A DNA stretch of 64,000 nucleotides from a virus, in IMG/VR virus record IMGVR_UViG_3300042197_003251, positions 1 to 64,000 of that record; one strand, written 5' to 3'. The notes below the pieces were generated by a model. The model was not told where the DNA came from. It saw only the letters and a program-made list of their open reading frames with translations, and did no database searches. Numbering within the stretch: the stretch's first letter is position 1; each line of letters starts with the position of its first letter. Below are positions 14,972 through 23,324 of this stretch, piece after piece. Made by a program: the position numbers and the translations under genes.

Positions 14972-15231
14972 TTGTATTTATTATAAAGAGTCTCAATAAA
15001 TTCAATCTCTTCAACTGACATTTGATAAAATTTATCAGACAAAATTGACATCTTATCACAAAAATCAATTTCGCTTGCCGTCATTTTTGTTAAATCTTTA
15101 GTTTTTTCTAAATGGCCTTCAGCCGTTAGATAATTAACCAAATCTTTTATTTCTCTCGGATTACAAGAATCAACAAATTCATCAATTTCAATGTCAACAT
15201 CAACGTCGACGTTAGTGTAAATGGTTGCCAT
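14968..15231 (-). CDS. Acidic hypothetical protein, 87 aa
   Basis: It begins MATIYTNVDVDVDIEIDEFV and is strongly acidic, followed by helical segments. Such VDVDV starts occur in phage hypotheticals. It overlaps the CYTH start by four bases and probably forms an operon with it. Confidence 0.65.
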   Translation of the reverse strand: MATIYTNVDVDVDIEIDEFVDSCNPREIKDLVNYLTAEGHLEKTKDLTKMTASEIDFCDKMSILSDKFYQMSVEEIEFIETLYNKYK

Positions 15232-15251
15232 ATCTTTTATAATTTTTAAAT

Positions 15252-15917
15252 TTATATTTTTTTATTTATTTTGATTCTGCCTCTTTTCCATCCAATTTCT
15301 AAAAACGAATTCAAATCACTTTTTTTAACTTTCTTATTTAACCCATCTTTAGTTATCCAACAAGTTCCGTATTGAGAATTTTTATCCCCAACTCCATTAC
15401 CTTTATTTTTTTTACCAATCTTATTTTTCGTTTCGATTGTATGTTTTTTCCCTGAAAATGTATTGTGATTATAATTTATTTTTCTAAGCCCATTTATTAT
15501 TTTTTCTCTATGTTTTGTTTTCCACTCATCATCATTTAAAAATAACCACTTCACTTTCTCGTTTCCTAAATGTCTAGTTTTTTTAGAGCCTTCTATGAAT
15601 TTTTTTCTGTGCTCCCCATCAACAAACCCCCCTTCTCCACCTTCTTTTAAATTCATACATTTATTGTCTGATAATAAAGATGAATTTACTACTAATTTTT
15701 CAGATTCAATTAAGGATTTTCTATTTGGATAAAATTTTAGTATTTCTTTTTTATGGTTTTCAACTCCATACTTACGAATACTTCGTCTTAATCTTTTTCC
15801 GCTACCCATATAACCATCTTCAATATTAGAGGTACTATGGATACCAACATAGTACTTTCCTGTTACCAAACAAGTTGTTTTATACAAATAATGTATTTTT
15901 TTTTGTTTCCTAGGCAT
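15252..15917 (-). CDS. GIY-YIG homing endonuclease
   Basis: The 221-aa protein has HYLYKTTCLVTGKYYVGIHS at the N-terminus (YLY...YVG form of GIY-YIG), MGSGKRLRRSIRKYG and a conserved Glu-containing helix. The C-terminal half has NUMOD-type DNA-binding repeats around TFSGKKHTIETKNKIGKKN. It is freestanding, next to a tRNA-Leu gene with an intron. A TATTTATT element lies upstream. Confidence 0.88.
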   Translation of the reverse strand: MPRKQKKIHYLYKTTCLVTGKYYVGIHSTSNIEDGYMGSGKRLRRSIRKYGVENHKKEILKFYPNRKSLIESEKLVVNSSLLSDNKCMNLKEGGEGGFVDGEHRKKFIEGSKKTRHLGNEKVKWLFLNDDEWKTKHREKIINGLRKINYNHNTFSGKKHTIETKNKIGKKNKGNGVGDKNSQYGTCWITKDGLNKKVKKSDLNSFLEIGWKRGRIKINKKI

Positions 15918-16019
15918 ATATCTATTAATTTAATAATAAATATATCATAGGTACAAAAAAGTTCCCGGTACTGGGTGTGGGACTCGAACCCACACGGCCG
16001 TTTCAGGCCACAGGATTTT

Positions 16020-16708
16020 CTTACCACTATAGTTTTCACTACCATTTCTGTTTGTGGTCTGGACTATACCTTCACCATATCTTACGATTTAGGTGCTCCG
16101 TGTCTAGTCTCTACACCTTCCCTTACGGGCTTGGCTCGGGGTTCCCATTATTAAAGGGTTCACCGAATTTACGGAGTTCTACTTAAAGGGTTTCCCCTCT
16201 AGCACTCATATTTTTTCCCCGATAGTTATCAGTAAATGAATGACAGTTAGGACATAGTAATTGAATGTTTTCAATCCTATTATCAAACCTATTTCCATTT
16301 ACGTGGTGGAGTTCCAAAGGAATTTTTTCTCCGAGCCATTCAAGACCTCCGCACATTTCACAAACGTGTTCCTTATAACCCAACTTCAATAATTGATTTT
16401 TCAATTTGAAGCTTGACCTAGGTAGTCCGCTTGAGTATGTCGAGTGTTCAACTAGTTTATCTGAGATGTCCTTTTGTTTGGACCATTTTTTACCTTTACT
16501 CCACAACATCCCGTGGAAGTGAGAAGTATCAATCTCAAATTTTTTAATTCTTGTCTTGATGTTTTCGTAGTTACCTCCAGCCTCTTTAAGACCTAATTTT
16601 TGTAAAACTTGTCTTATTGACCCTGACTCCTTAACTATCAGTTCTAAATTTTCTTTCGTATATTTCTGGTTCATACATATAAATATATACAGAATACGAA
16701 AAAGATTA
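16020..16708 (-). mobile_element. Group I intron in the tRNA-Leu anticodon loop
   Basis: The 689-nt insert follows a U at the 5' splice site and ends in G, as group I introns do. The P7-type pair GACTA (16105-16109) and TAGTCC (16061-16066) is present near the 3' end with the usual AAGATATGG...AAGG spacing. An HNH gene lies in the 5' part. The site is within the UAA anticodon, as in bacterial and plastid tRNA-Leu introns, though the intron boundaries are my reading. Confidence 0.85.
16183..16674 (-). CDS. Intron-encoded HNH homing endonuclease
   Basis: Start at ATG 16674 (MNQKYTKENLELIVKESG); a longer frame would run back into the tRNA 5' exon and is rejected. The N-terminus resembles an IENR/HTH-type DNA-binding region, and the HNH part has CEMCGGLEWLG, LELHHVNGNRFDNRI and LLCPNCHSFTDNY. 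The stop lies within the intron core. It is the likely mobility enzyme of the intron. Confidence 0.88.
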   Translation of the reverse strand: MNQKYTKENLELIVKESGSIRQVLQKLGLKEAGGNYENIKTRIKKFEIDTSHFHGMLWSKGKKWSKQKDISDKLVEHSTYSSGLPRSSFKLKNQLLKLGYKEHVCEMCGGLEWLGEKIPLELHHVNGNRFDNRIENIQLLCPNCHSFTDNYRGKNMSARGETL

Positions 16709-16760
16709 AAGTCCTGAATATATACCAATTTCATCAACCCAGCATTTCAAATAACTTCTA

Positions 16761-16768
16761 CAAATATA
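16761..16768 (-). promoter_or_regulatory. TATATTTG promoter of tRNA-Leu
   Basis: TATATTTG with TTG about 20 bases upstream; the tRNA begins 17 bases downstream. Confidence 0.65.
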
Positions 16769-16779
16769 AGGTTAAAACC

Positions 16780-16896
16780 TTATCCAATCAACTTAAAAAC
16801 CAAAACAACTAAATTTAAAACGATTACGGTTACTCCGAAGAATACCGCAAATCGGTACGCAAATTCTTCAAAAGGTGTGTTATTGTTGTATCTCAT
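16780..16896 (-). CDS. Single-span membrane peptide, 38 aa
   Basis: The frame begins MRYNNNTPFEEFAYRFAVFF and continues as one hydrophobic helix (GVTVIVLNLVVLVF) to KLIG. It lies between two tRNA-type genes. Coding status is supported only by the clean frame and the membrane helix. Confidence 0.5.
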   Translation of the reverse strand: MRYNNNTPFEEFAYRFAVFFGVTVIVLNLVVLVFKLIG

Positions 16897-16912
16897 ATTA
16901 TTTAAATTTTTG

Positions 16913-17049
16913 TAGTCAAGGAAGGATTCGAACCTTCACGGGCTGCCATTATAGGGACCACATCAAAACGATGTTTTTTTACCCACAGTGCTATAACCAT
17001 CTGTTGCGTCTACCGGGATAGTACTTAATCCACATTCCGCCACTTAACT
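16913..17049 (-). tRNA. tRNA-like RNA, type II (Leu-like), with extra hairpins
   Basis: Acceptor AGTTAAG/CTTGACT with A73, TGGCGGAAT and GGTAGACGC D-arm segments, and T arm GAAGG TTCGAAT CCTTC are all intact. Total length is 137 nt. An extra 18-19-nt hairpin (GGAT...ATCC) lies in the D loop, and the anticodon and variable region is replaced by about 60 nt with ACATC/GATGT and GGG/CCC stems. No normal seven-base anticodon loop can be drawn. TATATTTG at 17059-17066 precedes it. Confidence 0.6.
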
Positions 17050-17058
17050 ATATATCCA

Positions 17059-17066
17059 CAAATATA
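17059..17066 (-). promoter_or_regulatory. TATATTTG promoter of the tRNA-like RNA
   Basis: TATATTTG with TTTTG about 20 bases upstream; the tRNA-like RNA begins nine bases downstream. Confidence 0.6.
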
Positions 17067-17125
17067 ATTGTTTTTGTCTAACTTTCAAAATATTTATATA
17101 AAAATAAAAACTAATTTTTTTAAAA

Positions 17126-17296
17126 ATGGTACAAAAAGAACAAGTATTAGGTTTAATTAGACACGCACTTACATTTATCGGTGGAGTCGTTGTTGCTAAA
17201 GGTTTAGCGACTGATAGTCAAATGATGGATATCGTTGGTATGACTATGACTCTTGTAGGTGCAGTATGGTCTGTTATGTCTAACAAAACTGCTTAA
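17126..17296 (+). CDS. Small holin-like membrane protein, 56 aa
   Basis: The protein begins MVQKEQVLGLIRHALTFIGG, with a second hydrophobic segment MTMTLVGAVWSVMSNK. The spacing RHxLTxxGG...GxxWS matches small phage holins of the Pam3 gp28 type. It would form membrane lesions that time lysis. ATATTTATATAAAAATA upstream is a TATTTATA-class (late-type) promoter, and a strong terminator follows, so it is a single-gene unit. Confidence 0.75.
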   Translation: MVQKEQVLGLIRHALTFIGGVVVAKGLATDSQMMDIVGMTMTLVGAVWSVMSNKTA

Positions 17297-17321
17297 TTTA
17301 AAATTTACATTTTTTTAAAAT

Positions 17322-17351
17322 GTGGGGTGCCCGTATTGACACCCCACTTTT
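17322..17351. terminator. Bidirectional-type terminator between holin and DUF932
   Basis: Perfect eight-pair stem GTGGGGTG/CACCCCAC followed by TTTT. It lies between convergent genes. Confidence 0.85.
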
Positions 17352-17356
17352 GTTTA

Positions 17357-18106
17357 TCAGATATATGTTTCAGCGAGTTCCCACAATTTTGTATTAATCA
17401 TTGTGTCCATAGTAAGAGATGTGATTGGTCTAACTGTACGAACGTTTGAGCCATTTCCTCTTACAAACCCACCGCGAATTAGTTTCTCCTGTATAACATT
17501 AAATGTATTCCAAAGTGTATCATCTTTATCACCATCACGAAGTGGGCTGATGATTGTTTCAAGTTGGAGTGTTGATACGTCTTCAACATTTTTCCAACGA
17601 ATTCCAATTGCTTTGTTTGCGAAGTCAATTTTCTTTTCGGTGTCCATTTTAACATCCATCATTTTAACAACCGACCTTTCAATAACTGGTGCCATTTTGA
17701 TGAAGTTTTCTGTAATTTGGTTAACCTCGTCCATCTGAATATTCATATGTCGTTGGTTTAGGTTACCAAAATCTTGCATTGGAACCACAAGTCCGTTTGA
17801 ACATACAAGTCGGAATAAACCAGCTCCGACTTGGAGTTTTGTTCTTCCATCATGTGAGTTAGTTATAATCGCTTCAACAAGTGAATCACCTACTTTTGGT
17901 AATTCGGAGTTACGGAGTCTCACCGAATGTTTCGCGTATTTGCTAATTCCAACTTGTTTTGCTCCTGATACTTCCCAACCTGCGTTCATAAATTGGTTTA
18001 CGACATCAATTGTTGGGACAACTGAATATCGGTCTGATAGTTTTGCAGCTTTTTCTGTGTTAAACACCGAAGGTGTTAGTGATTGTAGTTCTGATAGTGT
18101 AATCAT
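17357..18106 (-). CDS. DUF932 (phage/plasmid-like) protein
   Basis: The 249-aa protein has the DUF932 core, including VGDSLVEAIITNSHDGRTKL, the FRLVCSNGLVVP strand and RHMNIQMDEV. These proteins are common in phages and plasmids; the biochemical role is unknown, with suggestions of a host-interaction role. The promoter TATATTTG (18133-18140) lies 26 bases upstream of the ATG. Confidence 0.85.
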   Translation of the reverse strand: MITLSELQSLTPSVFNTEKAAKLSDRYSVVPTIDVVNQFMNAGWEVSGAKQVGISKYAKHSVRLRNSELPKVGDSLVEAIITNSHDGRTKLQVGAGLFRLVCSNGLVVPMQDFGNLNQRHMNIQMDEVNQITENFIKMAPVIERSVVKMMDVKMDTEKKIDFANKAIGIRWKNVEDVSTLQLETIISPLRDGDKDDTLWNTFNVIQEKLIRGGFVRGNGSNVRTVRPITSLTMDTMINTKLWELAETYI

Positions 18107-18132
18107 AATTTTATTGGTTTTAATTGTGAGTA

Positions 18133-18140
18133 CAAATATA
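18133..18140 (-). promoter_or_regulatory. TATATTTG promoter of DUF932
   Basis: TATATTTG with a leader of about 20 nt before ATG 18106, not leaderless. Confidence 0.65.
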
Positions 18141-18179
18141 CAACCAATAATTGATTCTCCAAACTTTTTTTAAAAAAAA

Positions 18180-18911
18180 TTACTTTTCTATTCTTGGGGG
18201 TTTAATTTTTTTTGTTTTTAAAACTTTTAATACCAAATCTCCTGTTCCCCATGTTTTCAGGTCAGAACTACATCCCGCAATTTTTTCAGCCCCAACGTCA
18301 TTTCTTAAACCATTAATAATACAAGGATATCTTTTATTTAAAAGTGTTTTAATTGTCGCCTCAATTCCAATATCTTTTGATGAATAATTTTTAACTCCAA
18401 CTTTATTGTAGTCAGATATTCTTGGGTCATCTTTCATGCCTTGTGTGGTGTTAAATGGGTTGTTTTTTGCCTTAGCTCCTTCTGCCTGTCTCCAAGCATA
18501 AAGAAATTTAAAATTTTCATCCGTGTATGGAGCATCAATTCCGTCAAGTATTTTTTTGTAAAAATCTTTGTCTGCAACTCCCTCTACATCAAATTTTGTT
18601 TCAACTTCTTTTTCTGAACTTTTTTCTCCCCTTGAAGTTTTTTCTTTTTTATAACCGACTTCTTTTTCTAATTCATCTCTTTCACTGGAAGTTAATTTTT
18701 TTAATTTATCTAACACACCTTCTTTATCATCCGAATCATCCGAACCTGTTATTTTGTTTATCATATCAATTGCCTTTCCACCTTTATCTTTTATAAAATT
18801 ATAAAGGTCAACAAACCAAAGCCCTTCATTAAGATTTTTATCTTCATTAATTTGATATAAATTTCTTATTTGTTTTTTTTCTTCTTCTGATATGATAATT
18901 CTTTTGCCCAT
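18180..18911 (-). CDS. Tagged muramidase/transglycosylase-like lysin
   Basis: The 243-aa protein starts with the tag MGKRIIISEEEKKQIRNLYQ, then a charged linker, then a lysozyme-like domain: WRQAEGAKAKNNPFNTTQG, GVKNYSSKDIGIEATIKTLL and NDVGAEKI. AEG...NNPxNTT is typical of phage virion-associated peptidoglycan hydrolases. The tag suggests a virion component rather than the free endolysin. TATTTATAAATA upstream supports late expression. Confidence 0.78.
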   Translation of the reverse strand: MGKRIIISEEEKKQIRNLYQINEDKNLNEGLWFVDLYNFIKDKGGKAIDMINKITGSDDSDDKEGVLDKLKKLTSSERDELEKEVGYKKEKTSRGEKSSEKEVETKFDVEGVADKDFYKKILDGIDAPYTDENFKFLYAWRQAEGAKAKNNPFNTTQGMKDDPRISDYNKVGVKNYSSKDIGIEATIKTLLNKRYPCIINGLRNDVGAEKIAGCSSDLKTWGTGDLVLKVLKTKKIKPPRIEK

Positions 18912-18939
18912 AATTTTTTATTTATAAATATTATGAAAA

Positions 18940-18965
18940 ATAAAAAACCCACCATTTGGTGGGTT
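18940..18965 (-). terminator. Intrinsic terminator after dnaK
   Basis: AACCCACC/GGTGGGTT hairpin followed on the minus strand by TTTTTTA. It separates dnaK from the lysin gene. Confidence 0.8.
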
Positions 18966-18985
18966 TTAACTATTTTTAATTTATG

Positions 18986-20866
18986 TTATTTTGCCGAAAC
19001 TTCCTCAAAATCCACATCCTGGACTTCAGAGTTTGCATCACCTGTCATATTTGAAGCCATATCTTGAGCTTGTTGATACATCTTCATTGAAATATCTTGG
19101 AAGGTCTTATTTGTTTTTTCAACACATTCTTTGATTTTTTCAATGTTCTTGTCGGCGTTTGCCTTTTTAAGTTCATCAAGACTTTCATTAATTTGGGTTT
19201 TTTCTTCTTCTGAAATTTTATCTTCCAAATCTTTTAATGATTTTTCAACTTGGAATACAGTTGCGTCCCCAGTGTTAATTGTTTCAGCTTCTTCTTTTGC
19301 CAATTTATCTGATTCAGCATTTGCTTCAGCCTCTTGTTTCATCTTTTCAATCTCTTCTTTTGATAGTCCTGAAGATGATTCAATTCGGATATTTTGTTTT
19401 TTGTTTGTTCCCTTATCAAGAGCTGATACATTTATAATACCATTTGCATCAATATCAAACGATACTTCAATTTGCGGAACACCTCTCATTGATGGTGGAA
19501 TTCCATCAAGGTGGAACCTTCCGATTGTTCTATTGTCTTTCGCCATTGACCTTTCTCCCTGAAGAACGTGAATTTCAACTGATGGTTGATTATCAACTGC
19601 GGTTGAAAATACTTGGGAAGCTTTGGTTGGAATTGTTGTGTTTGCATTTATAAGTTTTGTAAACACTCCGCCCATCGTTTCAATTCCAAGTGATAATGGT
19701 GTTACGTCAAGAAGAAGAACATCTGTTACATCACCAGCAAGAACCCCTCCTTGAATTGCCGCTCCAAGAGCAACAACTTCATCAGGATTAACTCCTTTTG
19801 ATGGTTCTTTTCCGAAGAATTTCTTAACCGCATCTTGAATTGCCGGAATACGAGTTGAACCTCCAACCAAAATAATCTCATCAATATCGCTGATTTTTAG
19901 ATTTGCATTTGCCAATGCTTTTTTACAAGGTTCAATAGTTCTTTGAACTAATGGGTCAACAAGTTGCTCAAATTTAGCCTTTGTTAATGTTCTAACCAAG
20001 TGTTTTGGAACACCATCAACTGGCATAATGTAAGGAAGATTAATTTCTGTTGATTGTGAAGATGATAATTCAATCTTTGCTTTTTCTGCCCCTTCACGAA
20101 GACGCTGAAGAGCCATTGAATCTTGTGTTAAATCAATACCATTTTCATCTTTAAATTCTGAAACAAGCCAATCAATAATTGACTGGTCAAAGTCATCACC
20201 ACCAAGATGTGTATCACCATCGGTTGATAATACCTCAAACACACCATCACCTAAATCCAAAATGGATACATCGTGAGTTCCACCACCACAGTCAAATACA
20301 ACAATTTTTGAATCTTTTCCTTTCTTGTCAAGTCCATACGCAAGTGCTGCTGCTGTTGGTTCATTAATGATACGTTTTACTGTAAGTCCCGCAATTTCAC
20401 CAGCTTCTTTTGTTGCCTGTCTTTGGGCATCGTTAAAGTAGGCCGGTACTGTAATAACCGCCTCTGTAACTTCTTGTCCCAAATAATCTTCTGCGGTTTG
20501 TTTCATCTTTTGAAGAACAATTGCCGAAATTTCTTGGGGGCTATACTTTTTGTCATCAATTTGAACTCTTGGTGTATTACCCTCACCTTTAACTACTTTA
20601 TAAGGAACTCGTTTTGCTTCCTTTTTTGTTTCATCATAAGATGACCCCATAAAACGTTTAATTGAATTAACAGTTTTATCAGGATTTGTGACCGCTTGTC
20701 TTTTTGCTGGGTCACCAATCTTTCTTTCACCACCTTTTGTAAATCCTACGATTGAAGGGGTGGTTCTTTTTCCTTCACTGTTCGCAATAACTTTAGGTTC
20801 TCCGTTTTCCATAACGGCTACACATGAATTTGTAGTTCCTAAATCTACACCAATAATTTTTCCCAT
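18986..20866 (-). CDS. dnaK: Full-length Hsp70 chaperone DnaK
   Basis: The 626-aa protein has [19 protein letters not shown] at the N-terminus, ATPase motifs [18 protein letters not shown] and [10 protein letters not shown], the linker region [15 protein letters not shown], a full substrate domain and a lid ending [13 protein letters not shown] as in Bacteroidota. The usual GGGTFDVS carries His instead of Phe here. A DnaJ gene is at 47772. A complete Hsp70 is rare in phages; it could assist capsid or replication complex assembly. No GrpE is seen. Confidence 0.97.
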   Translation of the reverse strand: MGKIIGVDLGTTNSCVAVMENGEPKVIANSEGKRTTPSIVGFTKGGERKIGDPAKRQAVTNPDKTVNSIKRFMGSSYDETKKEAKRVPYKVVKGEGNTPRVQIDDKKYSPQEISAIVLQKMKQTAEDYLGQEVTEAVITVPAYFNDAQRQATKEAGEIAGLTVKRIINEPTAAALAYGLDKKGKDSKIVVFDCGGGTHDVSILDLGDGVFEVLSTDGDTHLGGDDFDQSIIDWLVSEFKDENGIDLTQDSMALQRLREGAEKAKIELSSSQSTEINLPYIMPVDGVPKHLVRTLTKAKFEQLVDPLVQRTIEPCKKALANANLKISDIDEIILVGGSTRIPAIQDAVKKFFGKEPSKGVNPDEVVALGAAIQGGVLAGDVTDVLLLDVTPLSLGIETMGGVFTKLINANTTIPTKASQVFSTAVDNQPSVEIHVLQGERSMAKDNRTIGRFHLDGIPPSMRGVPQIEVSFDIDANGIINVSALDKGTNKKQNIRIESSSGLSKEEIEKMKQEAEANAESDKLAKEEAETINTGDATVFQVEKSLKDLEDKISEEEKTQINESLDELKKANADKNIEKIKECVEKTNKTFQDISMKMYQQAQDMASNMTGDANSEVQDVDFEEVSAK

Positions 20867-20937
20867 AATTTTTTTTATTTAATAATAAAGTTTATTTTAA
20901 TGGAATCAAGTTCCAAAAAAATATTTCTTAAAAAATA

Positions 20938-20968
20938 TGCCAAACTTACTAACCTGACAGATTGTCAG
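20938..20968 (-). promoter_or_regulatory. Palindrome and TTGGCA element upstream of dnaK
   Basis: CTGACA-ATC-TGTCAG (20954-20968) is a perfect six-base inverted repeat; about ten bases later TTTGGCATA occurs, 72 bases before the dnaK ATG. The layout resembles a regulated heat-shock promoter, possibly sigma-54-like (TTGGCA). No TATATTTG element precedes this gene. Confidence 0.45.
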
Positions 20969-21041
20969 TGTTTTTTTTATTTTTATGACAATAATTAAAC
21001 TTAACGCTTTAATAATCGCCTACTGAAGATTAATGTCAGGA

Positions 21042-21335
21042 TTAATTTAAAATAATCATAAAATTAGTAACGGTTAGTACCATAAATATTAAAGGGTACC
21101 AATCACTTCTTTCAATTTGTTTTTTAGGTTTTAGACTTATTTCACCTTTTTTATTTGTAATAGTTTTATAATTAGTCATAGGAAAAACATTGTAATTCAC
21201 ATTAACTTCATCAAAACTAACAACCGCGGCTTTTAACTTTTTTACTCTATTTGACATTTCTAAGTTAGATGCATGTATAACTGAATCTTTTGTAATTTTT
21301 ACAGTAGTACTATCAATCCAATTACTTTGATTCAA
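21042..21335 (-). CDS. Hypothetical protein with C-terminal membrane helix, 97 aa
   Basis: It begins MNQSNWIDSTTVKITKDSVI and ends with a hydrophobic tail WYPLIFMVLTVTNFMIILN, as in tail-anchored proteins. Its 5' end overlaps the truncated endonuclease gene on the other strand, so its true N-terminus may have been altered by that insertion. Confidence 0.55.
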   Translation of the reverse strand: MNQSNWIDSTTVKITKDSVIHASNLEMSNRVKKLKAAVVSFDEVNVNYNVFPMTNYKTITNKKGEISLKPKKQIERSDWYPLIFMVLTVTNFMIILN

Positions 21336-21782
21336 TTCATTATTTCAGGTTCTTATGAACAAGATTGGTCTTCACTTATTAATATTTGTAAAAAACTGAA
21401 AATAAATTACAAAATAGATAGATTCATTACAAATAAAAACCACAAGTATTCTAGATTCTTAATACATAGGAATGAAGATGTTCTGAATTTTGGAAACTTC
21501 ATATACTCAGGAAAAAATTTAGGTCTATCAAGAAAGTTTGGAAAATTTTTTGAGATTAAGCAATATATAATGGAGAAAAAAACAAACCTTTTTCAATGCT
21601 TTGACAAAAATAATATATTAATAAAGAATTTTGATTCTTTGAAATCCGCGTCTGACTGGATTAATAGAGGTAAGTATGTTGGCAGCTCAATTAATGACTG
21701 TATAATTGACCGCCAACCTACCGCATATGGTTATATGTGGAAAAAAATTAAAACTGAATTACCTCCCATTCACCAGTTTTGA
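21327..21782 (+). pseudogene. Truncated LAGLIDADG endonuclease fragment with NUMOD tail
   Basis: The 151 codons contain SRFLIHRNEDVLNFGNFIYS and LSRKFGKFFEI, typical of the second half of a LAGLIDADG endonuclease, then a NUMOD1-like tail (SLKSASDWINRGK, TAYGYMWKKI). No LAGLIDADG motif is present and the upstream region does not encode one, so this is a 5'-deleted remnant. It overlaps genes on the other strand at both ends. Confidence 0.65.
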
Positions 21783-22443
21783 AGTCAAAATCAATAGTTA
21801 TTGGTTTCTGCATGTATTGATATTGTTCATCAAGCACTGAGGCGTTTATAAATAATGTTCCATTATCAAAAACAATATTACGCCCACTATGGATATGACC
21901 ACAAACGTGAATTTTAGGTTTGATTGTTTTAATACGATTGGTTAAAAGTTGACAACCAAGATTTTCATATGAACCAACAACTCTATCGTTATAACCAAAT
22001 GCCGGTCCGTGTGTTACCAAAATATCAACATCATCAGGTACCATATTCCATTTTTCACTTAACTCATTTCCGTTTCTTGGAAGATTAAATGCCCAACTAT
22101 GAAATTCTGGTTGCCAAGGACTACCATAAACTTTTATAAGTTCATCCAAATTTGGTGCAAAAGATAGATAATCGTCCTGAAGATAATTAATCCACTTATA
22201 AGAGTTTAAAATTTCTTCTGTTTCTAAAACTCTATCTTGAAATCCAAAATCGTGATTTCCAGCAATGAAAACTACTGTAGTATAGTTGTTCAAACCATTA
22301 AGCCACTTACAAAAGTTTTTAATTTCGTGTCTATGACCCATTGAAGATATATCACCGGCGTGAATGAGCAAATCTCCACCAGGTAAATCTTTAGTAATCT
22401 GATTGTGCTTATTGTGTGTATCTGATATGAATGTTATTCTCAT
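21748..22443 (-). CDS. Metallophosphoesterase
   Basis: The 231-aa protein has the calcineurin-like motifs FISDTHNKH, GDLLIHAGDIS, FIAGNHDFG, LVTHGP and KIHVCGHIHSG in order. The family hydrolyses phosphodiesters, often in nucleotides, RNA ends or phosphoproteins; the substrate here is not predictable. TATATTTG lies four bases upstream, giving a leaderless start. Its 3' end overlaps the endonuclease fragment by 35 nt. Confidence 0.9.
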   Translation of the reverse strand: MRITFISDTHNKHNQITKDLPGGDLLIHAGDISSMGHRHEIKNFCKWLNGLNNYTTVVFIAGNHDFGFQDRVLETEEILNSYKWINYLQDDYLSFAPNLDELIKVYGSPWQPEFHSWAFNLPRNGNELSEKWNMVPDDVDILVTHGPAFGYNDRVVGSYENLGCQLLTNRIKTIKPKIHVCGHIHSGRNIVFDNGTLFINASVLDEQYQYMQKPITIDFDFKTGEWEVIQF

Positions 22444-22447
22444 ACCA

Positions 22448-22455
22448 CAAATATA
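22448..22455 (-). promoter_or_regulatory. TATATTTG promoter, leaderless
   Basis: TATATTTG, then TGGT, then ATG at 22443. Confidence 0.7.
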
Positions 22456-22460
22456 AGAAA

Positions 22461-23324
22461 TTAAATTAAATTAACCAAATCTTTAAATTGTTGTTTGTTG
22501 TCTTTAATCCATTTTAACATATCTGGACGAATTTTGTTTGAGTATGGTCCAAATATTTTTGAAATTTCATTTTCTTCTTGATTAATTGTTAAAAATTGGT
22601 CATATTCTTTTTGTGAAATTCTTGGAACCACAATATCAAATGTGTTTCCCTGTGTTCTAACCGCCGAACTTTTAATTCTAATTTGATGGCCTCCCTTTTG
22701 TTTTGGTGCCGAGCAATTTGAAGCTCTTGAAAAAACTTCAACAAATTGTTCTTTTGTAAAATAATGACTTCTTATTCTGTCAGGAAGTTTTGTTGAAACA
22801 CAAACAACATCGGCAATTATATTTTGTAGTATTAGTTTTTTAATGTCAACAATTTCTGGGTCTTCAATTAAAAATAAATTTGTTTCATTGTAGTCTGACA
22901 TTACCTTATTTACAATTTGATTTACGTTTTCTCCCATCTTTGATAAAACTGTTTTGTATCCACCAATAACTGGACTTTCTCCATCATCTTCAATATACTT
23001 TTGTTCAACCGTACCAATATCAACTCTGTAGTCCCAACTTCCTGATTTATCCTTGTTCAATTCTCCATTATAAATTCCACACATAAGTCCTTCAAAAGAA
23101 TGCCCTCTAATTTCTTTATATTTAACAATCCTGTTAATATAATCTTTCATTCTCATCTTATTAACCGTATCCAACTGGTTTAGGTCAGCAGTTTTTCCAA
23201 ATTCAAATGACATTCCATGTACCATCATAATTCTTTTAATAACTTCAGTTGCCTCTTGTTTAACAATAGGAATTGGGTTATATAAATAAAATTTGTTCTT
23301 ATCTTCTTTAATTACTTTTTTCAT
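22461..23324 (-). CDS. Tagged protein, possible PD-(D/E)xK nuclease
   Basis: The 287-aa protein begins MKKVIKEDKNKFYLYNP, with a VIKED step. RGHSFEGLMCGIYNGEL followed by SWDYRVDIGTVEQKYIED has the spacing of a restriction-endonuclease-like core (Glu...Asp...ExK), but is not a certain match. It overlaps the next gene by four bases and forms an operon with it. Packaged nuclease is an inference. Confidence 0.6.
   Translation of the reverse strand: MKKVIKEDKNKFYLYNPIPIVKQEATEVIKRIMMVHGMSFEFGKTADLNQLDTVNKMRMKDYINRIVKYKEIRGHSFEGLMCGIYNGELNKDKSGSWDYRVDIGTVEQKYIEDDGESPVIGGYKTVLSKMGENVNQIVNKVMSDYNETNLFLIEDPEIVDIKKLILQNIIADVVCVSTKLPDRIRSHYFTKEQFVEVFSRASNCSAPKQKGGHQIRIKSSAVRTQGNTFDIVVPRISQKEYDQFLTINQEENEISKIFGPYSNKIRPDMLKWIKDNKQQFKDLVNLI

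Larger units (their letters stand above)
15969..16743 (-). tRNA. tRNA-Leu (UAA) interrupted by a group I intron
   Basis: Exon 1 is 16743-16709 (GCTGGGT acceptor, TG, D arm AAATTGGTA, CAGGA anticodon stem, CTT). Exon 2 is 16019-15969 (AAAA, TCCTG stem, long variable arm GGCC..GGCC, T arm GTGGG TTCGAGT CCCAC, acceptor ACCCAGT, A73). Joining gives the loop CTTAAAA with anticodon UAA and a normal type II Leu tRNA. The TATATTTG promoter at 16761-16768 precedes it. No CCA is encoded. Confidence 0.88.

Noticed and set aside
15977-16186. Plus-strand frame across tRNA-Leu 3' exon and intron core
   Set aside because: It is antisense to the tRNA and intron; frame openness comes from RNA structure composition.
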